DNA from: JANWXD01 sp037446115
GTDB lineage: Bacteria; Acidobacteriota; Terriglobia; Bryobacterales; Bryobacteraceae
Direction of reading: 5' to 3'
Assembly (NCBI GenBank): GCA_037446115.1
Contig: JBBIJF010000048.1
Location: 1-22,403 of the forward strand
Length of the DNA: 22,403 bases
The notes beneath the pieces are model-generated. The model saw nothing but the letters and a program-made list of their open reading frames with translations. It did no database searches and was not told the DNA's origin. Every line of letters starts with the position of its first letter. The stretch's first letter is position 1. A program made the position numbers and the translations under genes. Below are positions 16,801 through 22,403 of the stretch, piece after piece.

Positions 16801-17325
16801 GGCCGCAGGCCCGGTGAAACCGGCCGAGAGGGCGAGCAAGGTTCGGCCGGCAGAGAAGGAGGCACCCGGGAACGTGGAGGATTGGAACGAAGTCCGTGGC
16901 ATGCCGGTGGCCCGGGAGAGGTTCACTCCGCCTGGAACGCCGGCGACCTCATTCCCCCGGCGGGCGGGCTGGAGCCGCGCCAAGGAACCCTTGCGGACCT
17001 CGAGCGCTGGCGTCGGGAAAGCTTGCGGGATCTGGCCGGCCTGAGGCAAGCCCTGCGCGAAGACCCAGAAGCAGTTCAGGATTTGCAGGCGCTAATTCGG
17101 GCCATGCAACAGCTCGACCCGAGCCGCTTTCCGGGCAACCCGCAGTTGCTCGGACGGTTGGAAACGCAAATCCTTCCGTTGCTCGGGCAGCTTGAGATCC
17201 GGTTGCGCCGCCAACTCGAAGAAAAAGGCTCCGGCAGCGTGCGAATCACGTCTTCGGAACCTCCGCCGCCTGGTTATGCCGAAGCAGTGGCCGAGTATTT
17301 CCGCCGGCTGAGTCGTGGCCGCTGA
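13813..17325 (+). CDS. DUF4175-like membrane protein with very long Gln/Arg-rich coiled coil
   Basis: The 1170-residue protein starts at ATG 13813, overlapping the previous stop; GAGG sits just upstream. Three hydrophobic helices are visible at about 20-48, 59-81 and 141-164. Beta-rich extracytoplasmic domains follow, from about 190 to 490 (YDIVVEPGNRTVRRGGTQQI, VRQIRVTYRFPAWTGLPE, VEAGDDFGLRDLTLHYAV). The FEREFTQSQQM ... ISQRQKEIIAATW region is typical of DUF4175-like proteins. From about 520 to 1090 it is nearly all Gln/Glu/Arg/Ala helix, with a poly-Gly break (GGGGGGG, about residues 634-640) and Ser/Gly-rich linkers, so a long coiled coil or stalk is predicted. The family function is unknown. 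It is the last gene of the operon and could be the structural component of the complex. Confidence 0.8.
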   Translation: MNWVEQLDQYLRDLERRFRLAVLLRGTAAAAAIALAATVALALITNAFAFSERSLAWSRLGLFLALAFAVAFALIVPALAINRRRSARLAEERVTAFEQRLLTLAEARRDPQEDPFLELVAADAAPVAEKAPPSEVLPSRRLLAFASAAVAAVGVLLWLILAGPGFLGYGAAMLWARHGKEAVGPFYDIVVEPGNRTVRRGGTQQITARPVGFQPSSVRLFARYRGVTKWEEAPMLPVEGSTAYAFVFAAIPETVDYYVSAGKIRSKTYTLSAADLPAVRQIRVTYRFPAWTGLPESVEDPGGDLRAVEGTEAEIAVRTDRPLSGGVLVVEDGQQIALESKGGLWSGARLKIEKDGVYHLAVREHGELVRLSDDYFIEAQKDSEPVVRIARPGRDARVSPIEEVTVSVEAGDDFGLRDLTLHYAVNGGPEQTIPLLKGKGGREAQGTAVLYLEDFRLAPGDVVAVYASARDARTSSRTDIFFLEAQPFEREFTQSQQMAGGGAMEGEQQGRISQRQKEIIAATWNQLRSPGNRQQAAENAKFLSEMQARLRDQARSLAGRMQRRQLSATNQEFQSFSEDMERAAQAMEPAAEKLKAGQWREALPHEQKALQHLLRAEATFRRIQVAFGSRGGGGGGGARDLESLFDLELDTEKNQYETGQSAASREQRDREVEEALRRLEELARRQQELAALNRQQQLTLQQRWQQELLRRETEQLQRRIEQLSRSSSQAQQTGQSSASGSARSGQSGAEARVEQTLRRLREAAESMRRAGSPQPSASSGEEARRAAERLREAAELMRGMHRQEASARLDNLARQAQELAREQREFEQRLRELYGTSGDQAGSVPSLRPGVTPEQARQGRALAQERQRMLENLQRLEQELKTAARELAGTERNAASRLRQALASIQDQEVALRMRYNAELLRRGMGSFVPPREAPITRALEEVRDQVQQAQAALEGSPERSPAGLEGAVARLERLRRRAEQLARGQVPQRGSRGEQGRRPGETGREGEQGSAGREGGTRERGGLERSPWHAGGPGEVHSAWNAGDLIPPAGGLEPRQGTLADLERWRRESLRDLAGLRQALREDPEAVQDLQALIRAMQQLDPSRFPGNPQLLGRLETQILPLLGQLEIRLRRQLEEKGSGSVRITSSEPPPPGYAEAVAEYFRRLSRGR

Positions 17326-17380
17326 ACCGCGCGGCGGGTGAGGGAAAAAACGGCGACCATCCTTCGAGAGGTGTCCCAGG

Positions 17381-17662
17381 CTATTCGGCCAGGTGAGGAG
17401 CCAAAACCTGCCGAATTTGTTGCGCATCCAACCTCTCGCCGTTGTTGAGGCGTTCGAGGATTTGCTCGATGAGTTCCTTGGCCTCGTCCTTGCGGAAGTT
17501 TTTCAGAAACCCGTCGAAGACGTGCTCGCCCGCCATCGCACGGTTGATCTCGGTCTCTTTGTTGTGCTCATTGAGCTCCGTGAAATAGACCACCTTGTAT
17601 CGCCCGGTGTAGGCCGTCTCCCGGTAGATCTCGAACATGGTCTTCTCGGACTCAAACGCCAT
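17381..17662 (-). CDS. Small conserved-looking protein of unknown function
   Basis: The 93-residue protein starts at ATG 17662; ATG 17638 (MFEIYRET) is an alternative that would remove eight residues. No good Shine-Dalgarno sequence is visible before either. It has an aromatic N-terminal strand region (YTGRYKVVYFTELNEHN) and a charged helical C-terminal half (FRKDEAKELIEQILERLNNG). It has no signal peptide, membrane helix or cysteines, so it is probably cytoplasmic. It is convergent with the operon, 55 nt after the operon's last stop, and divergent from the SRPBCC gene with 55 nt between starts. The family is not recognised; the clean reading frame and biased codon use support a real gene. 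Confidence 0.7.
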   Translation of the reverse strand: MAFESEKTMFEIYRETAYTGRYKVVYFTELNEHNKETEINRAMAGEHVFDGFLKNFRKDEAKELIEQILERLNNGERLDAQQIRQVLAPHLAE

Positions 17663-17678
17663 ACGAGCTTAGGATACA

Positions 17679-17695
17679 GCACGCCGGAAGCGTGC
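17679..17695. repeat. Small inverted repeat between divergent genes
   Basis: GCACGC and GCGTGC flank the 5-nt loop CGGAA in the 55-nt divergent intergenic space between the genes at 17381-17662 and 17718-18533. It could be an operator for a dimeric regulator, but a 6-bp arm in GC-rich DNA may be chance. Confidence 0.25.
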
Positions 17696-17717
17696 GGAAG
17701 CGCGAGAGAATGGGCTT

Positions 17718-18533
17718 GTGGGGCCGGTGCTGCGACGGTGGCTCGGAGGCGCCTTCTTTGTCGGGCTGGCGATCGAAGCCCCGGCGGCCGGTCCGGGTCC
17801 GGAAGCGCTGGAGGCCTGGCAACAGCACCTCCAGGCGGTCCAAGCCCGTCTTCGCGAGCGCCTGGACGGCAAGCGCCCTTTCCTGTGGGCTGATGAAGTC
17901 GGGGGCCGCCGCGAACGCCTGCGCCGGGGTCAAATCCTTACGGCGCCCCAGCTTCCAGGAGGCCGCCGAGACGTTCCGGGCGGTCTGATCCACGACTGGA
18001 TCGGCGCCGTCTTCCTGCCCGAAGCCACCCTGGGCCAAGTGCTGGCCGTTGTTCACGACTATGACAACTACCGCGAGTTTTTCAAGCCGACGGTCGTCCG
18101 GTCCGAGCTGCTGGAACGGGACGCAAACCGCTACCGCTTTTCCATGCGCTGGGTCAAGAAGGTGCTTTTTGTAACGGCTGCGGTGGACGGGGTGTACGAG
18201 TCCACCGACTCTCCAGTTGACGCGCGGCGCTGGTTCGGCGTGGCGCGCAGCGTTCGCATTCAGGAAGTCCGAAACCCGGGCGGCCCCAATGAACAGGTCC
18301 TTCCCCCGGACACCGGCAGCGGCTATCTGTGGCGTGTCTATTCGATCTCACGCTACCTGGAAGAAGACGGCGGTGTTTATGCCGAACTCGAAGCTCTGGC
18401 TTTGAGCCGCAATGTGCCCGCCTACCTGCGGTGGCTGGTGAATCCCGTCGTGAGCCGGCTGTCGCGCAGCTCGCTGGTCACTTCGCTCGAACAGATCCGC
18501 CAGGCTCTCAAGCGGAAGCGGGCGCCGCGCTGA
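17718..18533 (+). CDS. SRPBCC/START-like lipid-binding-fold protein
   Basis: The 271-residue protein starts at GTG 17718; no in-frame start lies closer upstream and the ribosome binding site is weak. A short hydrophobic N-terminus (WLGGAFFVGLAIEAPAAG, about residues 8-25) looks like a signal peptide. The middle has the layout of a START/SRPBCC domain: HDWIGAVFLPEATLGQVLAVV, then VHDYDNYREFFKPTVVRSEL, then FSMRWVKKVLFVTAAVDG, and a late YAELEALALSRNVP strand with a long C-terminal helix. SRPBCC domains bind hydrophobic ligands in a deep pocket. No catalytic residue can be assigned and the ligand is unknown. It appears monocistronic: a divergent neighbour lies upstream and a strong promoter for another gene downstream. 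Confidence 0.65.
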   Translation: MGPVLRRWLGGAFFVGLAIEAPAAGPGPEALEAWQQHLQAVQARLRERLDGKRPFLWADEVGGRRERLRRGQILTAPQLPGGRRDVPGGLIHDWIGAVFLPEATLGQVLAVVHDYDNYREFFKPTVVRSELLERDANRYRFSMRWVKKVLFVTAAVDGVYESTDSPVDARRWFGVARSVRIQEVRNPGGPNEQVLPPDTGSGYLWRVYSISRYLEEDGGVYAELEALALSRNVPAYLRWLVNPVVSRLSRSSLVTSLEQIRQALKRKRAPR

Positions 18534-18596
18534 TCGAGCGGGATTTCCTTTACGCACACGGTTTGATTTGCAGCCAATTTTCTCTGAATATTCGCC

Positions 18597-18625
18597 TTGA
18601 CACCCGATGCTCTCAGCTTTATACT
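18597..18625 (+). promoter_or_regulatory. Near-consensus sigma-70 promoter of the TonB-dependent receptor gene
   Basis: TTGACA (18597-18602) and TATACT (18620-18625) are separated by exactly 17 nt. The predicted start of transcription is near 18632, giving a leader of about 33 nt before the ATG at 18665. The DNA just upstream (18541-18596) is unusually AT-rich for this window, as expected for an UP-like region. Confidence 0.75.
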
Positions 18626-18653
18626 AAATGCGGGTCGTTAACTCTCGCGCATT

Positions 18654-18660
18654 AGGAGGA
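18654..18660 (+). promoter_or_regulatory. Strong ribosome binding site AGGAGGA
   Basis: AGGAGGA ends 4 nt before the ATG at 18665. A second ATG at 18661 abuts the site and is out of frame, so 18665 is the start. Confidence 0.75.
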
Positions 18661-18664
18661 ATGT

Positions 18665-21600
18665 ATGTCTCGCTTCCGCGCTCTGATTGTACTCGGAGTG
18701 ACGTGGTTTGGGTTTTCGAGCCTTTGGGCACAGAATGTGGGCTCCATAGTGGGATTGGTGACGGACCGTACCGGAGCCGCAGTACCCAACGCCGAAGTCA
18801 AAATCATTTCGCAAGAGACAGGGCTCGTGCGCAGCCTGACGACTGACGCCACGGGCAACTTCTTGGCGGCAGGCCTGCCCGTCGGAACCTACACCGTGGA
18901 GGCGAGCGCCAAGGGTTTTAAGACATCACGCAAAACCGACATCACGCTCAACATTCGCGACCAGATCCGTGTGGACATGCAGCTTGACGTGGGGGAACTG
19001 ACGGAAACCGTGGAAGTGACCGCCCCGGTTGTGGCGCTGCAGACCGAAAACGCGGTGGTGGGGGAGATGGTCACCGGGACGCAAATGGTGGCCCTTTCCA
19101 CCAACACGCGGAACTTTCTGAACCTGGCCGCCCTGGTGCCGGGCGCCTCCAGCACGCAGCCGCCCTTCAATCTGCCGGTGGGCGTCAGCTCGAACGCCAG
19201 CATTTCCTTCAACGGTACGCGTGCGTCGCAGAACGTCTGGCGCGTAGACGGACAGGAGAACTACGACCGCGGATGCGGCGGTTGCATCGCTGTGCTCCCC
19301 TCTATGGATGCGATTGCCGAATTCAAGGTGCAGACTGCGAATACGGAAGTGGACACCGGCTTCGGGACGGCGGGGCAAATCAACGTATCGATCAAGTCGG
19401 GGACGCGGGAATTTCACGGGACGTTTTACGAGTTTTTCCGGAATGACAAGCTGGACGCGGCGAATTTCTTCACCAATCTTGCCGGACGGCCCAAACCTCA
19501 CCTCCGCTTGAACACCTTCGGGTACAACATCGGCGGGCCGGTGAAGATCCCCGGGCTGCACAAAGGCGAGCCAAGGACGTTCTTTTTCTGGTCTCAGGAG
19601 TGGCGGAAGCTGCGCCGGGGCCGCACGTTCTTCGTACCGGCCGTGCCGCGCGCCATGCGGGACGGCGACTTCAGCTCCTGGCCGAATCCCCTCCGCGATC
19701 CGGACAACAACAACCAGCCCTTCCCCGGGAACCGGATCCCGGCCGACCGCATTGACCCTAACGCCCGGATCCTGGGCGCGCCGGATTTCCTGTTTCCGCT
19801 GCCCACTTCGGGCAACTTCTTTGCCAGCTCCTTCGCCACGCCGACGAACGTACGCGACGAGATTCTTCGAATTGACCACCACATCTCGGAAAAGCACCAG
19901 GTCTTTTTCCGGTTCATTTTCGACTGGGTGAAGCAGACGGAAGCCACCACGATGTGGACGGGCTCCACCTACCCGACGGTGGGCACGCTTTTCACGAATA
20001 ATCCCAAGGCCTTTCACTGGCAGCTCACCTCGACCATCAGTCCGCGCGTGGTCAATGAAGCATCCTTCAACTTCCTCCGCCAGCCGCTGAACCTGACGCC
20101 CACGGGGACGTTCCGTCGGCCGGCGGAACTGAAGATTCCGGAACTGTTTCCGGACAACCGCGCCAACCGGCTGCCCAACATCTTTCTGAACGGACCGGCG
20201 CTGGGCGTCAACGTGGATTTCGGCTCCTGGCCGTGGGACAACTGGCTGAACACGTATCATTACCGCGACAACGTGATCATGAATCTGGGCGATCACACCC
20301 TCACCTTCGGCGGCCAGTTCATGCCTTACACCAAAGCGCAGGATCTGTTCGGGCCCACGCAGGGATCATTCACGTTCAACGGAAGCGTCACGGGCCACGA
20401 GTTTGCGGATTTTCTGCTGGGCAGGGCATTCTCCTACAACGAACTGAGCGAGCAAACCATGCCCAAATACCTCACGCGCCGGGGCGTGTTGTGGATCAAC
20501 GACACATGGCGCGTGTCTCCCAAATTGACGTTGAACCTCGGGCTGCAGTGGGCTGCCATGCCACACGCCTACGAAGAGAAAGACCGCGTGGCGAGCTTCT
20601 ATCCCGAACGCTATGACCCGGCCAAGGCGCCGCAGGTGGACTCAGCGGGCCGCATTGTGGAAGGCACCGGAGACCTGCTAAACGGCATCGGACTGGCCGG
20701 CAAGAACGGCATTCCGCGCGGGCTCGTCAAAAACCACTGGAAGCTGTTCATGCCGCGCATCGGTATCGCCTGGCGGCCCATCGGGGACAACACCGTCATC
20801 CGGCTCGGGTACGGCATGTTCACGGAGGGGATTCAGGGCAACGATATTTACAACGTAGCTCCGAATCCTCCGTTCGCAACAACGGCGAGTATCTTCAACA
20901 CGTTGCTGAGCAACCCGGGCGGCGGTGCGCGGGCTCTGTTCCCGCCCAATATGACGATCTACGACTTCAACTACAACATGCCGCAGGTTCACCAGTATAA
21001 CTTCGGTGTGCAGCGCCGCATCGCCAGCGGGGTCGTGTTTTCCGTCGCATACGTGGGGACCAAGGGTACGTACCTCCAGAGCACGCGGAACCTCAACCAG
21101 CCGTTCCCCGAGGGTGCGGCTCTCGTGCTGGCGGGGCGCGCCAATGTGAACCAGGTGCGGCCGTTCCGGGGTTACGGAAACCTGAACATGTACTACAACG
21201 GGACCAACTCGAACTATAATTCGCTGCAGGTGAGTTTCCGTACGGAAAACTACAAGGGCCTCACGCTGCAGACTGCCTACACTTGGTCCCACGCGATTGA
21301 TTACGTGAGCGGCGACGTTCCGGGCAATGCACACCAGAACAGCTACAATCCCAAGGCCGAACGGGGCAACAGCAACTTCGACCGCCGGCACATGCTGGTG
21401 CTCAGTTACCTCTATGACCTGCCGTTCTTCCGCAACGCTTCGGGTGCTCTGAGGGCGGTGCTCGGCGGGTGGCAGCTGTCGGGGATCACCAGCTACCAGA
21501 CGGGAACGCCGTTTAACGTCACCCTGCCGGGCGACAACGCGGGTGTCGGGGGTACGTTCTACCGTCCCGATGTGGTCCGCAATCCCAACCTGCCCGGTGA

Positions 21601-21913
21601 CCAGAGAACACGCGAGCGGTTCTTCGATCCGGCTGCGTTCGCCCGCCCGCCGGTGGGTGCCTTCGGGAATGCGGGACGCAACATCGTGTATGGCGACGGG
21701 CTGCGGAATTGGGATCTGTCGGTCCTTAAGAACTTCTCCAGGATCTTCGGCAGGGATTCCACGTACCTGCAATTCCGGCTGGAGTTGTTCAACGCATTCA
21801 ACACGACGCAGTTCAACGGGTACTTGACCTCGTTCGGAGCGGCCGGCTTCGGTAGCGCCAACTCGGCGCGCGACGCCCGCAGCATCCAGCTTGCCCTGAA
21901 GCTGTACTATTGA
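18665..21913 (+). CDS. TonB-dependent receptor-like outer membrane protein with N-terminal carboxypeptidase-regulatory domain
   Basis: The 1082-residue protein has a signal peptide ending SLWA-Q near residue 22. A carboxypeptidase-regulatory-like domain spans about 25-105 (GLVTDRTGAAVPNAEVKI ... GNFLAAGLPVGTYTVEA). The plug domain spans roughly 115-245 (NAVVGEMVTGTQMVAL, FNGTRASQNVWRVDG, MDAIAEFKVQTANTE). A large beta-barrel follows and ends in LALKLYY, with the terminal aromatic residue expected for outer membrane assembly. This is the receptor type greatly expanded in Acidobacteriota, usually for uptake of large or complex nutrients. No substrate can be assigned and no clear TonB box was found. 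Cys204 and Cys207 (CGGC, plug loop) are the only cysteines. It is preceded by a strong promoter and followed after 3 nt by a TPR gene. Confidence 0.9.
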   Translation: MSRFRALIVLGVTWFGFSSLWAQNVGSIVGLVTDRTGAAVPNAEVKIISQETGLVRSLTTDATGNFLAAGLPVGTYTVEASAKGFKTSRKTDITLNIRDQIRVDMQLDVGELTETVEVTAPVVALQTENAVVGEMVTGTQMVALSTNTRNFLNLAALVPGASSTQPPFNLPVGVSSNASISFNGTRASQNVWRVDGQENYDRGCGGCIAVLPSMDAIAEFKVQTANTEVDTGFGTAGQINVSIKSGTREFHGTFYEFFRNDKLDAANFFTNLAGRPKPHLRLNTFGYNIGGPVKIPGLHKGEPRTFFFWSQEWRKLRRGRTFFVPAVPRAMRDGDFSSWPNPLRDPDNNNQPFPGNRIPADRIDPNARILGAPDFLFPLPTSGNFFASSFATPTNVRDEILRIDHHISEKHQVFFRFIFDWVKQTEATTMWTGSTYPTVGTLFTNNPKAFHWQLTSTISPRVVNEASFNFLRQPLNLTPTGTFRRPAELKIPELFPDNRANRLPNIFLNGPALGVNVDFGSWPWDNWLNTYHYRDNVIMNLGDHTLTFGGQFMPYTKAQDLFGPTQGSFTFNGSVTGHEFADFLLGRAFSYNELSEQTMPKYLTRRGVLWINDTWRVSPKLTLNLGLQWAAMPHAYEEKDRVASFYPERYDPAKAPQVDSAGRIVEGTGDLLNGIGLAGKNGIPRGLVKNHWKLFMPRIGIAWRPIGDNTVIRLGYGMFTEGIQGNDIYNVAPNPPFATTASIFNTLLSNPGGGARALFPPNMTIYDFNYNMPQVHQYNFGVQRRIASGVVFSVAYVGTKGTYLQSTRNLNQPFPEGAALVLAGRANVNQVRPFRGYGNLNMYYNGTNSNYNSLQVSFRTENYKGLTLQTAYTWSHAIDYVSGDVPGNAHQNSYNPKAERGNSNFDRRHMLVLSYLYDLPFFRNASGALRAVLGGWQLSGITSYQTGTPFNVTLPGDNAGVGGTFYRPDVVRNPNLPGDQRTRERFFDPAAFARPPVGAFGNAGRNIVYGDGLRNWDLSVLKNFSRIFGRDSTYLQFRLELFNAFNTTQFNGYLTSFGAAGFGSANSARDARSIQLALKLYY

Positions 21914-21916
21914 GGA

Positions 21917-22403
21917 GTGAGGGCGCGGCGGGCCGGCCTGCTGGCCGGCGCAGCATTCTTGGCAGGGCTGCCGGGCCTTCGAGCCGGACAAAGCCCGGCA
22001 GCCCTCAACGAGGCGGGAGTTCAGGCGCTCCGGCAGGGTGACTACGGCGCCGCGCTGAATCTGTTTCGCGAGGCGGCGAGGCTGGCGCCCGCCGAGAAGA
22101 CATTCCAGTTTAATCTCGGCCTCACGCTGTTCCGGATGAACCGCTTCGCCGAGGCGCTCGCCCCGCTCAAAGCGGCCGCCCAAGAAACTTCGCTGGCTGA
22201 GGAGGCCCGGTATCTCGAAGGAGTCGCGCTTTTTTACCTGGGCCGTCTTTCCGAAAGCGCCGCAATCCTGGAATCGTTGCGCACCCACACAAAATACGGC
22301 GAAAACACCCTGTATCTGTTGACCGAAGCATACCGCCTGCTGCGGCAAGCCCCGGAGGCGCAGCGTGCTTTTACGGAGCTGGCCTCCCGCTATCCGGATT
22401 CGG
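21917..22403 (+). CDS. Exported TPR protein, N-terminal part (3' end outside window)
   Basis: GTG 21917 lies 3 nt after the receptor stop codon, and the frame is open to the window edge (162 codons seen). A signal peptide is visible (MRARRAGLLAGAAFLAGLPG, then LRAG, about residues 1-24). TPR-like helices follow: AALNEAGVQALRQGDYGAA, LNLFREAARLAPAEKTFQF, NLGLTLFRMNRFAEALAPL, KAAAQETSLAEEARYLEGV. The tight spacing suggests translational coupling with the receptor gene. Receptor-TPR pairs are common next to acidobacterial TonB-dependent receptors and may help assembly or periplasmic handling of the ligand; that is an inference. The first 90 bases contain two strong inverted repeats. Confidence 0.75.
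   Translation, partial: MRARRAGLLAGAAFLAGLPGLRAGQSPAALNEAGVQALRQGDYGAALNLFREAARLAPAEKTFQFNLGLTLFRMNRFAEALAPLKAAAQETSLAEEARYLEGVALFYLGRLSESAAILESLRTHTKYGENTLYLLTEAYRLLRQAPEAQRAFTELASRYPDS
21932..21949 (+). repeat. Inverted repeat, 7-bp GC stem with 4-nt loop
   Basis: GCCGGCC (21932-21938) and GGCCGGC (21943-21949) can pair across a TGCT loop. The hairpin starts 13 nt after the first base of the GTG start codon, so it could slow translation initiation of the TPR gene. No T run follows. Confidence 0.45.
21965..22004 (+). repeat. Inverted repeat, 12-bp perfect GC-rich stem with 16-nt loop
   Basis: GGGCTGCCGGGC (21965-21976) and GCCCGGCAGCCC (21993-22004) are exact reverse complements, separated by 16 nt. 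The stem lies within the signal-peptide coding region of the TPR gene. No U-rich tail follows, so it is not a textbook terminator. Confidence 0.5.

Noticed and set aside
17326..17380. Possible bidirectional terminator between convergent genes (A/T run at 17344-17349)
   Set aside because: A run of six A (T on the minus strand) is present, but I could not find a stable stem directly before it on either strand.
17652..18056. 134-codon minus-strand open frame at the start of the SRPBCC gene
   Set aside because: It overlaps the SRPBCC gene antisense and the start of the small minus-strand gene in a different frame, with no domain or ribosome binding site.
20678..22348. 556-codon minus-strand open frame across the receptor 3' end and the TPR gene
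   Set aside because: It runs antisense to two well-supported genes and shows no motif or signal. It is a GC-driven shadow frame.

Overview
The window is GC-rich, gene-dense DNA that looks like Acidobacteriota, most likely the Bryobacterales/Solibacter side. This is inferred from three things: a large TonB-dependent receptor of the carboxypeptidase-regulatory-domain type (18665-21913), secreted proteins built from the same domain, and a long DUF4159/VWA/MoxR/DUF58/BatA/DUF4175-type gene cluster. No rRNA, tRNA, CRISPR array, insertion sequence or phage gene was seen.

Region 1 (1-3419) is a plus-strand run of small exported proteins in tandem. It holds the end of a cysteine-rich protein (2-370), a carboxypeptidase-regulatory-like gene split by an in-frame TAG (401-802 and 821-1306), a complete paralogue of the cysteine-rich protein (1332-2111), and two tandem paralogues of a small protein with a signal peptide and a C-terminal hydrophobic stretch (2135-2694 and 2702-3419). 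Both of the last two are broken by single-base frameshifts that can be placed to the base. Repeated genes with several lesions suggest an expanding and decaying family.

Region 2 (3356-17325) opens with a small minus-strand CPFC protein. Opposite it is a plus-strand operon of eight genes whose junctions are 4-nt overlaps, 1-nt overlaps or short gaps: DUF4159 protein, VWA/GATase1-like membrane protein, caspase-fold protein with the catalytic Cys apparently replaced by Ser, TPR protein with an HExxH zinc-peptidase domain, MoxR AAA+ ATPase, DUF58 protein, BatA-like VWA membrane protein, and a 1170-residue DUF4175-like protein with a very long Gln/Arg-rich coiled coil. MoxR ATPases act on VWA-domain partners. 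The layout therefore suggests an envelope-associated machine in which MoxR and DUF58 work inside the cell with two membrane VWA proteins, two protease-fold proteins and a large coiled-coil protein. The actual function cannot be read from the sequence.

Region 3 (17381-22403) holds a small minus-strand protein of unknown function, a divergent SRPBCC/START-like protein, then a near-consensus sigma-70 promoter and strong ribosome binding site in front of the TonB-dependent receptor. A TPR lipoprotein-like or secreted gene follows 3 nt later and runs off the end. Its first 90 bases contain two strong inverted repeats.
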